Source: Paguma larvata
Taxonomy: Eukaryota; Chordata; Mammalia; Carnivora; Viverridae
Length of the DNA stretch: 64,000 nt
Reading direction: 5' to 3'
Assembly: GCA_030068075.1 (NCBI GenBank)
Contig: CM057836.1
Location: forward strand, 64,269,788-64,333,787
Position 1 is the first letter of the stretch. Every line of letters starts with the position of its first letter. A program made the translations under genes and the position numbers. The notes under the pieces are model-generated. The model did no database searches and was not told the DNA's origin. It worked only from the letters and a program-made list of their open reading frames with translations. This document shows, piece after piece, positions 23,780 to 35,628 of this stretch.

Positions 23780-25000
23780 ATTTTTAACTTTTTGAGGAAC
23801 CTCTGTACTGTCTTCCAGTTCGGCTACACCAGTTTGCATTCTCACCAGCACTGCGCGAAGATTCCCCTTTCTCCACATCCTTGCCAATATCTCTTGTTTC
23901 TTGTGCTTTTTATTTTAGCCTTCCTGACAGGTGTGAGGTGATAACTCATTGTAGTTTTGATTTGTTTTTCCCTGATAATGAGTGATGTTGAGCATCTCTT
24001 CATGTGTCAGTATGTCATCCATGGAAAAATGTCTGTTCATGTCTTCTACCCATTTTTTAATTGGATGGTTCATTTCTTGGGTGTCGAGTTTTATAAGTTC
24101 TTTCTATATTTTGGATACTAACCCTTTATCAGGTCATTTACAAATACCTTCTCCCATTCCATTTGGTTGCCTTTTAGTTTTGTTGATTGTTTCCTTTGCT
24201 GTACAGAAGCTTTCTATTTTGGTGAAGTTCCAGTAATTGATTTTTGCTTTTGTTTCCCTTGTCTCAGGAGATGTATCTAGAAGTTGCTACAGCCAGTGTC
24301 AAAGAGGTTACTTGCCTGTGTTTCCTCTAGGATTTTTATGGTTTTTGGGTCTCACAGTCAAGTCTTTAATCCATTTTGAGTTTATTTTTATGTTTGTGTA
24401 AGAAAGTGGTCCAGTTTCATTCTCTTGCATGTTGCTGTTCAGTTTTTCTAACACCATTTGTTTGAGAGACCATCTTTTTCCCATTGGATATTCTTTCCTG
24501 CTTTGTTGAAGATCAATTGACTTTATTGTTATGGGTTCACTTCTGCATTTTCTATTCTGTTCTTCTATTCTTGTTCTATGCATCAGTTTTTGTGCCAGTA
24601 ACATACTGTTTTGATCGCTAAACCTTTGTAATATAACTTGAAGTCTGGAATTTTGATGTCTCTAGCTTTCCTTTACTATGTGATAAAAGTTTGAAAGTGG
24701 TAAGTACTCAAAAAATATATCTAAATACTGTAGGAATTTAGAGAAGGAAGATGTTACTAACAATTGCTATTGGAATGATTAGGATCAGAAGTATCAGAGA
24801 AGGTTTGTGAAATGAAATTATGCTTTAATTGCATTTCTTTTCAAAGGTTTAAAAAAATGTTTGGAGGCCTTGAGCTAAAGAAACTACCACCATTAGAGAA
24901 AAGTCAAATTGTGTATGTAATCTTTAATGGAAAATGCTTCTGGATGCTCTTAACTCTTAGTACCAAGTTTCTTTCTTTTTACTTTTTGAAAACAATTTCT

Positions 25001-25218
25001 GGGGCGCCTGAGTAGCTCAGTCGGTGAAGTGTCTGACTTCAGTTCAGGTCATGATCTAGCAGTTTGTGAGTTCGAGCCTCACGTTGGGCTCTGTGCTGAC
25101 AGCTCAGAGCCTGGAACCTCCTTCAGATTCTGTGCCTCCCCTCTCTCTGCACCCCCATGCTCATGCTCTGTCTCTCAATAATAAATAAAAACGTTTAAAA
25201 AAACCAAAAAACAAAAAA
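25001..25218 (+). mobile_element. SINEC_Fc-type SINE
   Basis: Forward SINE (ggggcgcctgagtagctcag). aacaatttct (24991-25000) recurs as aacgatttct at 25219-25228. Confidence 0.92.
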
Positions 25219-25466
25219 ACGATTTCTTAGCCCATAGTTCTTTCGTACACTGGTATCTGGAAACTGTTGATATCCTCATGGCACCACCTACTATGTTCAA
25301 ATAGTATGTGTCTTCAGTACTTTTCTTGAGTTTTCCATTTTGTGAACCATTCAGTTAAATAATTTTGAGCAGCCTTTTTGGGCTCATTACTATACTAAAT
25401 GAGATCAGAGATACAGAGTAAGTATAAGAAACATTATATCAGGTTTATAGGGAAGAAAACCACATT

Positions 25467-25502
25467 GTACACTTGACCTTAGCCAAAAGGCTGAGAAGTG
25501 AT
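25467..25502 (-). pseudogene. U2 snRNA 5'-end retro-fragment
   Basis: On the - strand, about 36 nt match the 5' end of U2 snRNA, including CCTTTTGGCTAAG, with changes such as C to T in the first stem. It begins at the U2 5' end and stops early. The exact 12-bp duplication aagaaaaccaca lies at 25453-25464 and 25503-25514. It is a retrotransposed scrap, not a working RNA gene. Confidence 0.85.
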
Positions 25503-26130
25503 AAGAAAACCACACTGGAAATTAAAAATAAAAGGTAGCATATAATTAAATTCTAATTTATTTGTGCTTGAAACAAATAGGTTTATCAAGTACCATGCAC
25601 AGACACAATTATTAGGTTCAAGAGATGTTAGAAGGCAAGATTAAAGGTAATGGAGACAATAAGAAAACATGCAAATAAAACCTGGAGTACCACGGAGATT
25701 GTTAGTAATACTATTAACAGAGACCGAGCACGTGGGCTCTGCATACTGGGTAGCTTGATAAGATGAAGTAATGTCAATGAACGTATAAACTACCCTTTGA
25801 AAAGTAGCAGTGAAAGAGAAACAGAAGGGTAGTAAGAGGGAGATGTGATTCCCGCCCCCCCCCAGATAGAAGATACTTGTATATCTTTGAAGAGCAGAGA
25901 GAAAGAAGTCAGTAAAAGACAGGTGTTATTATGTTCCAGAAATAAGGAATATATGTTGGGAGCAAAAGATACATAATGGAGGATTTAATCTAGATGGTTT
26001 TGTTTCTTTGACAAGTTGAAGGAGAGGTCATTTGTTGAAGTGATGATAACAGTTTATAGGAGAAGCATAAATAGAGAAAAGGGAGTATGTTTTCAACAGC
26101 CATTGTAGAGAATTTGTTAAGAAATCAACA

Positions 26131-26335
26131 GGAGCACCTGGGTGGCTCGGTTGGTTGAGCCGTCCGACTTCAGCTCAGGTCACGATCTCATAGTCCGTGG
26201 GTTCAAGTCCTATGTCAGGCTCTGTGCTGGAAGCTCAGAGCCTGGAACCTGCTTCCGGTTCTGTGTCTCCCTCTCTCTCTGCCCCTGCCCTGCTCATACT
26301 ATGTCTCTGTCTCAAAAATAAACCTTGAAAAAAAG
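26131..26335 (+). mobile_element. SINEC_Fc-type SINE
   Basis: Forward SINE (ggagcacctgggtggctcgg) with the exact duplication aagaaatcaaca at 26119-26130 and 26336-26347. Confidence 0.94.
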
Positions 26336-26524
26336 AAGAAATCAACAATATTTTCAACTAAAGAATTGATGAACATTGAAAAGAGCTTATTTGAAAATTG
26401 ATGGCAAAATGTGTAATAGGATTGTGTATTTTCTTGTTTGTTTTTCTTTTAGAGTTCTTTATCACTTTGTAGAGAAATAGAAAAAAATGATGGTGGTGAA
26501 GGAAAATGACATAGTGTTTGAGTC

Positions 26525-26690
26525 AGAACTTGAATTTGCATTCTTATTATACCTGTCTTTAGATGTGTGACTTTGTTAATCTCTATGAGCCTCAGTTTCC
26601 TAATGTCTTAAAATAGATATAATGCCTCTATTGCAGATTATAGTATTAGATGAAATCTTGTTGGAAAATCCTCTCTCTAGGAGTTCTATA
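26525..26690 (+). repeat. MIR
   Basis: MIR core gatgtgtgactttgttaatc and gagcctcagtttcctaatgt. Confidence 0.7.
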
Positions 26691-27574
26691 AATATTCATT
26701 TCCCATTTCTTTTTCCCCAAAGAGTGGGCTATAGTTAGAGAATGGCATGGTAGTATTAAATTAGAAAGTAAGGATTACATTTAAGAGCTTACTTGTAGTT
26801 TCAGGCTGAGTAGGAACTCTAGAGCAGCCAGGAATAATCTGGGCAGAAAGTAGGAGTTGAGTGGTTAAAGGTTCGGACGTATGTATAGGTGCCAAGGGAG
26901 TAATGCTGGTAAAGGAGGCATGGCACAAGAGAGGAATGGTTCCTTCACTGGAGAAGTCTGAATGTATCGAATAGAGAACAGATGTGGAGTTGTAAAGAGA
27001 AAGGGACCCGATGAGTAGTCACATTCTGTACTTTATCAATAGGCATACTGGAATCTGTGAAAGCAATAGTTGAACAAACCTTGATTCAGGTGCTGAAATA
27101 TATCCCAAGGATAAAGAAATGAAATCTGACGGGTGGTTTCAAGAAAAAGAAGAAGAAAAAAGAAGAAGGATAAAAGTAATGATTTAGTGAGGGCATTAGA
27201 CGGCTTGGCGGTAAGAAAACAAAAGTGGTGATTTCATTGTCCCAAGGTCCCATTGTCCCACCTGTTCTGCCTAGAATAAGACAGTTGAAATTACTCACAA
27301 AGACAGTTTGTGTTTGCCAGAGAAGTTTGAAAGAAAAGCTGAGTAATTGGTTTAGAATAAGAGAATTTTTCAATAAAAGGAAGATTGGAGGAAAGTGATT
27401 GAGTCAGGTAAATGTAGGTTAGGTTCCCCTAAAAGTTCAGATTTGGGGAAAGTAGAATGAGATTTGTGTCCCATGGAGAGACTCTAGAGAAAGGAATAAA
27501 GGAAGCATTGAGACGGGATGCAGATTAGAACTAGTCTTTTAAGAAAGAGAACATAGGTAGGATATGGAGTCAAG

Positions 27575-27950
27575 AGACTGATCCTGGAGTCTTGGCATTG
27601 CTACTTTTTTGTGATCATGGACAAATCAATCTCTGTGCCTCAGTTACATTACCTGCAGAATTAAGAGACTGAACTAGGGGTGCCTAGGTGGTTCATTTGG
27701 TTGAGAGTTTGACTGTTGATTTTGGGTCGGGTCATGATCTCGCAGAGCCCCCAGTTAGGCTCTGTGCTGACAGTGCGGAGCCTGCTTGGGAGTCTCTCTC
27801 TATCCTCCTCTCTCTGCCCCTTCTCTGCTTTCTCTCTTGCGAGTGCAAGCTTTTTCAAATAATAAATAAACTTAAGAAAAAGAAAAAAGAGATTGAACTA
27901 AACCTCAAGAGGTTCTCTTAGGTCTCTCTGAGATCCCTGTTAACAATTCT
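27575..27950 (+). repeat. MIR split by a SINE
   Basis: The left part, gacaaatcaatctctgtgcc with tcagttacattacctgcaga, runs to 27676. The 3' part continues after the SINE with gttctcttaggtctctctga. Confidence 0.6.
27677..27886 (+). mobile_element. SINEC-type SINE
   Basis: Forward SINE (ggggtgcctaggtggttcat). aagagactgaacta (27663-27676) recurs with one mismatch at 27887-27900. Confidence 0.93.
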
Positions 27951-27999
27951 AGAGCAATGTTTTGTAAAAATGGCAAGATTGTATTTATGTGTTAATATA

Positions 28000-28135
28000 G
28001 TAACCACTAGCTACATGTGGATGTTGTATACTTAAAATGTGGCTAGCTTGACTAAGGATCTGTATTTTTGACTTTCTAAATTTGTAACTAACTACTTGTG
28101 CTATTGACTACCTTATTGGACAGCATGGTTGTAGA
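28000..28135 (+). mobile_element. hAT-like DNA transposon relic
   Basis: tagtaaccactagctacatg and ccttattggacagcatgg match the same old repeat type seen at 12840-13255. Family uncertain; strand arbitrary. Confidence 0.45.
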
Positions 28136-28488
28136 CATACCACACTTGGGTTAATATCTTTCCTATGTCAACAGGTCTTTTACACCTTTCCAATAGTTGC
28201 TGTCCAGTATATTTTACCACAATTAATTTCCTTTATTAAAAAATTAGGGAGGAGAAAAAAGTATTAAGTCTAATTCTAGTGTTATCTAGTAATAGCTAAT
28301 CCATGAACTGTTGCATGAACCTTTTTAAAAAGATAGCTAAATATCACAAAGTTAAGATATTTTTGACCAGTGAATTATTTTGGTGTTACAGTATTGTACA
28401 TAAACTAAATGAATAGTATTGATGTGTTTAGTTCTCTGATATGTAGAATACTAACAGTGATTCTGTGTTTATTTCTGTATTTCCTTAG

Positions 28489-28661
28489 ACTATCGTAGAA
28501 CTCTCTGAAGAACGGGATGGTCTTAATTTTTTACCCCATGCCTCTTCATCTGCACAGTCACCCTGTGGTTCTCCAGGCATGAAGCGAACAGAAAGTCGAC
28601 AACATCTGTCAGTGGAACTGGCAGATGCTAAGGCAAAGATAAGAAGGCTTAGGCAGGAATT
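28489..28661 (+). CDS. CCDC88A: CCDC88A window exon 5 (Ser/Pro linker, start of coiled coil)
   Basis: A 173-nt exon with acceptor ttccttag and donor gtaagt, exiting in phase 2. It starts TIVELSEERDGLNFLPHAS, followed by a Ser/Pro-rich stretch SSSAQSPCGSPGMKRTESR, then SVELADAKAKIRRLRQEL where heptads begin, about residues 210-267. The SPCGSPGMKRTESR segment is low-complexity and has Ser/Thr next to basic or Pro residues, so it could be phosphorylated (inference). It follows the longest intron in the window (11.4 kb). Confidence 0.97.
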
Positions 28662-29347
28662 GTAAGTTGCTGATTTCTGAGGCTTATTGCATTTACATGA
28701 TTGCAAAGGTGACCTAAAAATGTGTTTGGCTTATGGAATATAGATCAGCTGTTCCAACTGCTAGCATGTCAGAGTTCTCACTACCATTTGTTAAAATGAG
28801 AAAAATAAGTACACTGGCAGAAAGTTTTCCTGATCCTAAATCTTACCAATTTAAAAGTTTTCCTTTATTCTGAATTGATGTCCTTTTTATCTTCCTTCTA
28901 TAAAATATTGTTCTTCCCTGGCAAATTTGGGTCTCCTTAATTTTTGGGGGGATCTCCTTAAGTTTTTTAATTTTTATATTCTTTGAAATCTAAAATGGTT
29001 TCCAGCCAGGCAATAAAGTCAATAAGTTTAGCTTTTTGAAAATTAATATTATAAAACTGAATCATTGGCATACAGTACTACAAAAAATAATTTTGTGTAT
29101 CTTCTGTAACTGAAATGCCTGAGTCATGTACTTAGACATGGTAAATATTCATATTGGTTAGTGATGATGAAATTATTTATTTAATAGCTTTACAGATAAT
29201 TTGAGAAAGGTCAGTATAAATTTCACATAAGCATTCCTTGGTGAATCACATGTAAAGGCATAACCAGTCTCTGCTGGAGATATTTTATTTCGTACTGTAA
29301 AAAGAACAAAGGATTTTTATATTTGGGGCTTTTTTTCTTGTCTTGTC

Positions 29348-29370
29348 TTTTTTTTTTTTTTTTTTTTTTT
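29348..29370. repeat. Poly-T run
   Basis: About 23 T residues after cttgtcttgtc. It may be the tail of a lost retroelement on the - strand. Confidence 0.9.
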
Positions 29371-30402
29371 GGTTTGTTTTCTTGGAATTTGGGCTTCAGA
29401 GTACAGATTTAAAATTTAAAGCCACAATATAACAATTAAGTTTATTTACAGATTATTTAAAGCAGTTAGTTTAAGAAAGTGATTGAATATGCAAGGTAGA
29501 AAAAATACATAGTCTCTAGGAAAATTTGAAAACAAAAAAAATACAGCTTTCATTGTGGATGTCTGTGCTATTATGTATCTATTGAAGTGAACACGCCCAG
29601 GATATTCTATAAACAGCTGCACCAGGAAAATTAGGGAAGAGATTGCTGTTATTAGTTTGACTGGCAGTTAATGGATAGCCTAAACAGTGCACACTAGTTC
29701 GTTCCATATAATTTAGCACAATCTTCTCGAGTCTTTAGAAAAAGCATGCAATTAGAACTGCAGTGATGGTTGTGAATTCATTTAACATTTTGCACTATCT
29801 TAGAATTTGATTTTTAAATGAAATTTACTTGGACATGAAGTGTATTAAAATTCCAAACAACTTAGAGAGATAGGTAAAATTTGGTTTCTCATGTGCTGAC
29901 TGGAAACTGTAAATGAATATTATTAATGAGTAATTAAACATGCCAGATAAGCAGATTTTCCCAATAACTAACATTTCATCAAATACCATCTTTTGTCCTT
30001 TGGAAATGGGTTCCTTCACAGCTATCTTTTATTAACATTTGTTTTAAGTCTTTTTGTTGGGATAGGTCTTTACTGAAGTAATGAAGCATGGAAATCATGG
30101 TGGATAAAAATAGTTTAAGTCGCCTTCTACCTAATGGGAATAAATAATTGCAATGAGAACATGCAAATTAACTAATAGAATGCTTACTTATAGGTGGTAC
30201 ATTATAGTATAATTGCTTTTGGTTTATTAACATACAGAGTAAAAAATATAATTTGCAATTTGGATGGAAGAAGTAATTCCTTATAACTTTGACTTTTATG
30301 CAGAAAATACGCTATCAAAGACTTCCTTTTATAAGTCTCTCTGCCTTCATGGATCCCATATTTTCAAAGTTTTTCTCTCATACAAATTATTAACTCTTTT
30401 TT

Positions 30403-31246
30403 TAATAACAGCTTTATTGGGATAATTTATGTATCAGAAAATACATCCTTTAAAAATATAACATAGTGATTTCTTTAGTATATTCATAGAATTGTGCAAC
30501 TATCACATAGTATCTAATTTTAAGATATTTTCATCATCCCCAAAGAAACCCTGTACTCATTAGCAGTCATCCCCTATTCCTCTTTGCCCTTGGCTCCTGG
30601 GAACCACTAATACATTTTGTGTTTCCTTGGATTTGCTTATTCTAGACATTCCATGTAAATGGAGTCATACATTATGTGGCCTTTTGTGTCTGGCCTCTCT
30701 CACTTAGCATAATGTAGTCAGGGCTCATCCATGTTATACCATGTATCAGTATGTCATTCCTTTTTACAACTGAATAATCCATTCTATGGATATACCACCT
30801 TTTGGTTACCCATTTATGAGTTGATAGATAATTGGAGTTTTCCACTTTTTGGCTATTATGAATAATGCTCCTATGAACATTCATGCTGCACATTTTTCTA
30901 TGGACATATGTTTTCAGTTTCCTTGGGTTTATACTAAAGAATGGAAATGCTGGGTCATATGGTAGCTCTATGTTTAACCTTTTGAGTAACTGTCAAATTA
31001 CTTGGCTGCACCTTTCTTTTTACATTCCCACCAACAATGTATGAGGGCTCCAGTTTCTCCATATCATCACTAATACTTCTTATTATATACCTTTTTAATT
31101 ATAGGCATTCTAGTGGTTGTGAAGGGATATCTCATTGTGGTTTTGACTTGCATTTCCCTGATGACTAAAAATGTTGAGAGTATCTTTTTGTGTGCTGTTA
31201 GCCATTTGTATATCCTCTTTGGAGAAATACCTATTCCAGATCCTTT
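30403..31246 (-). mobile_element. Old LINE-1 relic, outer layer of a nested stack
   Basis: Reverse L1 3' UTR and ORF2 end; - strand pieces such as KRWYIHRMDYSVVKRNDI and KTTMRYPFTTTRM are ORF2 C-terminal residues. A younger L1 interrupts it at its right end. Confidence 0.8.
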
Positions 31247-31722
31247 GCCCATTTTTTTTTTAAATCAATTTTTTGTCAAATTGGTTCCCATACAACACCC
31301 AGTGCTCGTCCCAACAAGTGCCCTCCTCAGTGCCCATCACTCTCCTCCTTCCCATACCCCACTCACCCCTCAGTTTGTTCTTAGTATTTAAGAGTCTCTT
31401 ATGTTTTGTGTCTCTCCCCCTCTGTGGCTTTTTTTTCCCCCTCTTCCCCTCCCCCATGGTTTTCTGCTAAGTCTTTCAAAATCCACCTGTGCGTGGAAAC
31501 ATATGGTATCTGTCTTTCTCTGACTTATTTCAGTTAGCATAATACCCTCCAGTTCCATCCATGTTTGCTACGCATGGCCAGATTTCATTCTTTTTCATTG
31601 CCGCATAGTATTCTATTCTATATATAGAGAGAATATTATTCTCTCTATATATATATTTATACACTCATCTTCTTTATCCATTTGTCAGTTGATGGACACT
31701 TTCCATGATTTGCCTTGGCCCA
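31247..31722 (-). mobile_element. Younger LINE-1 3' end inserted in an older L1
   Basis: Reverse feline L1 3' UTR and ORF2 end (ttttttgtcaaattggttcc, cacccagtgctcgtcccaac). Its flanks tttgcccattttt and ttggcccattttt form the target duplication. It contains a palindrome at 31619-31653. Confidence 0.85.
31619..31653. repeat. 17-bp palindrome with 1-nt spacer
   Basis: 31619-31635 and 31637-31653 are exact reverse complements around tatagagagaata. It likely arose in a TA/GA-rich part of the L1. Confidence 0.93.
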
Positions 31723-31752
31723 TTTTTAAATTGAGTTGTGAGATAAACTTTT

Positions 31753-31860
31753 TTTTTTAATTTTATAATAGTTTCTTTTCAAATTGGTTTACATATAACA
31801 CCCAGTGTTCATCCCAACATGTGCCCTTTTTAATGCCCATCACCCCCTCTCCCCCCTCCC
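31753..31860 (-). mobile_element. Very short LINE-1 3' end
   Basis: Reverse L1 tail of 108 bp (aaattggtttacatataaca, cacccagtgttcatcccaac) with the duplication gagataaactttt at about 31740-31752 and 31861-31873. Confidence 0.9.
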
Positions 31861-32010
31861 GAGATAAACTTTTAAGTGGATGGTTGAAATAACGTGAACC
31901 CCCGGAGGTGTATTAGAAGTCAGTATAGCCTGCACTTGAAACCATAGGAGTTTTGGTCATTTTTGACTTGGAAGAAAAAAGGGAGGTGGTGTCCAGAAGA
32001 TTTGGTAGAG

Positions 32011-32168
32011 GAGGCGCCTGGGTGGCTCCGTCGGTTAAGTACCGACCAACTTCGGCTCAGGTCATGATCTCATGGTTTGTGAGTTCGAGCCCCGCATTGG
32101 GCCCCGCTCATGCTCTGTCTCTCTGTCAAAAGTAAATAAACATTTTAAAAAATTTTAAAAAAAAGAGA
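32011..32168 (+). mobile_element. SINEC_Fc SINE with internal deletion
   Basis: Forward SINE whose middle (about 55 bp between gggc and gctcatgctctg) is missing. agaagatttggtagag (31995-32010) recurs with one mismatch at 32169-32184. Confidence 0.92.
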
Positions 32169-32404
32169 AGAAGATTTCGTAGAGATAGTTATACTCCAAC
32201 CTAGGCATTTCCTAGATATTCTAAAAAGGAACTGCAGCAAGTTCAGTAGACTATAGTCTACAAACATTACAAGAAATTAAGTTGAAAATGAAGGTGTAGA
32301 TAACATGGAAGGTCATATATGCAGTACTCAGAAGGTTGGACTTTAAACAGGGGGACTCAATGGAGGATGTTTCGAATAGGAGAATACTAGCGTCAGTTTT
32401 ATAT

Positions 32405-34045
32405 TTTGATGAAGAGATGCGTTTTCTATTCTGTCCCCTTGATCTATGCGTCAGTTTTTATGCCAGTACCATACATACTGTTTGATCCTTTGTAATATAA
32501 CTTGAAGTCTGGAATTTTGATGCCTCCAGCTTTTCTTTTCTTTTTTGATGTTGCTTTGGCTATTCAAGGTCTTTTCTGATTCCATGCAAATTTTAGGATT
32601 GTTTGTTTTACTTGTGTGAAAAATGCTGTTAGTATTTCGGTGGGATTGCATCAAATACATAGATTGCTTTGGGTAGTATAGACATTTTAATAATATTTGT
32701 CCTTCCAGTCCACGTGAGTGGAATGTTTTTCCATTTCTTTGTGTCCCCTTCAATTTATTTCATCAGCGTTATATAGTTTTCAGAGCATAGGTCTTTCACC
32801 TCTTTGATTAGGTTTATTCCTAGGTTTCTTAATATTTTTAGTGCTTTTGTAAATGGGACTGATTCTTTAACCTCTCTTTATGCTGCTTCATTATTTGTGT
32901 ATAGAAATCAGCAGAAATTCTTTATGTTGATTTTTGTATCCTGACTTTACCGAATTTGTGTTTCATTTCTAGCAGTTTTTTGGTGGAGTCTTTTGAGTTC
33001 TATATAGAGTATCGTGTCATCTGCAAATAGTAAAGCTTTACTTCTTCCTTGTGTATTTGGATGCATTTTATTTATGTTTGTTGTTTGATTGCTGTGACTA
33101 GAACTTCCAGTACTATGTTGAACAACAGTGGTGAGAGTTCCTCTCTTGTTCCTGACCTTAGGGGAAGAGCTGTTTTTCCCCATTGAGCATGATGTTCACT
33201 GGGTTTTTCACATGTGGCCTTTATTATGTTGAGGTATATTCCATCTGACTCTACTTTGTTGAGGGTTTTTATCACTAATGGATTTGTACTTTGTCGAATG
33301 CTTTTTCTGCATGCATTAGAATGGTCACATAGTTGTTATCCTTTCTTTCATTAATGTGGTGTATCACATTAATTTGTGAATATTGAATCAACTTAGCAAA
33401 CCAGGAATCAATCCCACTTAATTGTGGTGAATGATTTCTTTTATTGTATCATTGGCTTTGGTTTGCTAGTATTTTATTAACAGTTTTTGCATCCATGTTT
33501 GCCAGGGATAGTGGCCTGTAGTTCTTTTTTTCACTGGATTCTTTATCTGGTTTTGGTATCAGGGTAATGCTGCCCTCATAAAATCAATTTGGAAGATTTC
33601 CTTCATTTTCTATTTTTTTGAATAGTTTGGAAGAACAGATATTAACTGTTTTTTAAATGGTAGATTCGGGGCACCTGGATGCCTCAGTTGGTTAAATGTC
33701 CAGCTCTTGATTCTGGCTCAGGTCATGATGTCACTTCGTGAGAAGCCCCACATGGGGATTCCCTGTCTCCCTCTCCCTTTGCCCCTCTCCTGCGCTCACT
33801 CTCTGTCTCTCTGTCTCTCTCTTTCAAAAATAAATAAATAAACTTAAAAAGTTTTTTTTTTAATGTTTGGTAGATTTACCTGTGAAGCTATCTGGCCCTG
33901 GACTTTTGTTTGTTGGGAGATTTTGATTACTGATTCGGCTTCTTTGCTGGTTGTTAGTTGGTTCAGTTTCTGTTTCTCCTGTTTCAGTTTCGGTAGTTTA
34001 TATATTTCTAAGAATTTATCCATTTCTTCCAAGCTGTCCTAGTAT
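32405..34045 (-). mobile_element. LINE-1 ORF2 relic with reverse-transcriptase motif
   Basis: Reverse L1 covering the reverse-transcriptase region. On the - strand it reads [14 protein letters not shown] near the 3' part, LLFADDTILYIE (the catalytic DD motif) near 33010-33045, and EMDKFLEIYKLPKLKQE upstream. Stops and shifts break it; a SINE (33667-33862) splits it. Confidence 0.85.
33667..33862 (+). mobile_element. SINEC SINE nested in LINE-1
   Basis: Forward SINE (ggggcacctggatgcctcag) ending aataaataaataaac. atggtagatt and tttggtagattt mark the target copies. Confidence 0.9.
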
Positions 34046-34254
34046 TCAAATAAATGAAAATTAGAATAATAACTCAGAATTTTTCAATTGCTAACTTGTT
34101 TCTTATGTAGGCACTTTTATCCTCTGCCGGTTGCATTATAAATTGGTAATGACCTTTCTGCAAGTCCCTGTATATTTGAAGAACCTTTAAACATGTAATG
34201 TACTTTTAGAAATCTGCCTGAAACACACAGGGGGTTTTCCTTGTGGGTTTTTTG

Positions 34255-34360
34255 GCTTTTTTTTTTCTTCTACGTAATCTACACCCAATGTGGGGCTGAA
34301 ATTCATGACACTGAGTTAAAGAGTCACATGCTCTTTGGCCCGAGCCAGCTAGGTGCCCCT
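34255..34360 (-). mobile_element. Older truncated tRNA-Lys SINE
   Basis: A reverse fragment with only the tRNA-related head (acacccaatgtggggctgaa, cagctaggtgcccc). The cacccaatgtggggct form is the older SINEC type. Confidence 0.75.
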
Positions 34361-34529
34361 AAACATAACAGTATTTTATGTATAATGAGTTTATTTACCA
34401 AAACATTATTCTTTGCATGAAAAATGGAATCTACAAAGGGACCTTTTCTCCATTAAAAATTACAGTCTCAGAAAAAGAACAGGTATGATGATATGTCAGC
34501 AACAGATTGTTTTATACAGTGAATGATTT

Positions 34530-34750
34530 ACCTTTTTTTTTTAATTTTTTTTAACGTTTTTATTTTATTTTTGAGAGACATAGTGTGAGCAAGGGAAGAG
34601 CAGAGAGAGACGGAGATACAGAATGTGAAGCAGGCTCCAGGCTCTGAGCCGTCAGCACAGAGCCCGACGCGGGGCTTGAACTCACAGACCGTGAGATCAT
34701 GACCTGAGCCGAAGTCGGCTGCTCAACCAACTGAGCCACTCAGGCACCCC
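34530..34750 (-). mobile_element. SINEC_Fc-type SINE
   Basis: Reverse near-consensus SINE ending gagccactcaggcacccc. taccttttttt repeats flank it. Confidence 0.92.
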
Positions 34751-35046
34751 TACCTTTTTTAATTAAAGAACACAAGGTGGAAAAATAGAGTTAGTGAACG
34801 GAAACTTGAGTTTGAGCAGCTCGGCTCTGAAAGGGAGATAGTAAATGGGCGAAGTGAAGTAGTGTAATGAGAAGAAAAAGAACAGAAATGGAAAGATGTT
34901 TATTGACTACAGGGAAGAAACCAATAGGGACATAAATATTTTAGGTATTTCTATGGCAGTGTGTATTTTTTCTTTAGGCCAAAGTAAATGTTGAAAATAG
35001 TTGGAGATCCTTTTAAGACTCAGAATCACCCACCCTGCCCTCGCCC

Positions 35047-35265
35047 TGGGGTTACCTGGGTGGTTCAGTCGGGTAAGCCTCTGACTTCAGCTCAGGTCAT
35101 GATCTCTCAGTATGTGGGTTCGAGCCCGTGTCAGGCTCTGTGCTTACAACTCAGAGCCTGGAGCCTACTTCAGATTCTGTGTCTCCCTCTCTCTCTGCCC
35201 CTCCCCTGATTGCTCCCTGTCTCTCTCTTTCTCAAAACTAAGTAAATATTAAAATATATGTATAT
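35047..35265 (+). mobile_element. SINEC_Fc-type SINE
   Basis: Forward SINE (ggggttacctgggtggttca) with a TA-rich tail. Flanks aagactcagaatcacc and aagacccagaccc are similar. Confidence 0.9.
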
Positions 35266-35628
35266 ATATAAGACCCAGACCCAGATAGTAGTTCCTTGCT
35301 TAAAAACTCTTCCAGCATATTTGTCTTTGATGAATGAGAAAGACAAAAAGGAGAGTGAGAGTGGGGGATGACAAGAAAAATAAAGAGAGAATCTACCGTA
35401 TAAACTATGAGGATGTCAGTCATCAAGATTATTAGCCTTTGGGGAACTTGGAGGAGGAGTCTGATTGATGACATCAAATCACATACATTCTTAATATCCA
35501 TTTCTTTGTCTTTTTCCGTTTTCAACTAGATATTTAGTAATGATAATACATTCGTGTTAATGCAGATGATGATCACAGTTTTCAAAAACACTAAACTGAT
35601 TATTTAATTAACAATTTTTTCATTTAAG

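Larger units (their letters stand above)
22925..24672 (-). mobile_element. Carnivore LINE-1, 3' UTR and ORF2 end
   Basis: A reverse L1 of about 1.5 kb without the nested SINE. ORF2-derived pieces on the - strand include KYRMMSLTCGISETKQ and QENETGPLSYTNIKINSKWI. It is interrupted by a (TG)n tract (23345-23376) and a SINE (23562-23779). Frames are broken, so it is inactive. Confidence 0.85.
17075..28488 (+). other. Intron 4 of window (11.4 kb)
   Basis: Holds a candidate cryptic exon (17337-17425), a solo LTR (18101-19121), a pseudogene-like block (20430-21850), a long reverse L1 (22925-24672), a U2 snRNA scrap (25467-25502), several SINEs and MIRs, a perfect hairpin (22174-22222) and a hAT-like relic (28000-28135). 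The 25510-26100 and 26690-27570 stretches look like old unnamed repeats. Confidence 0.75.
28662..35628 (+). other. Intron 5 of window
   Basis: 28700-30400 holds only a poly-T run and unnamed unique sequence. 30403-34045 is almost entirely reverse-strand L1 of several ages with SINEs inserted. 34245-35270 has three SINEs. Confidence 0.75.

Noticed and set aside
24812..25015. An exon-like open frame MKLCFNCISFQRF...
   Set aside because: It lacks convincing splice sites on both sides, does not fit the CCDC88A sequence, and runs into a SINE.
25467..25502. U2 snRNA gene
   Set aside because: Only about 36 of roughly 190 nt are present, with substitutions and flanking target duplications, so it is a pseudogene scrap.
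28485..28706. A 73-codon open frame on the - strand
   Set aside because: It is the antisense shadow of the CCDC88A exon at 28489-28661.
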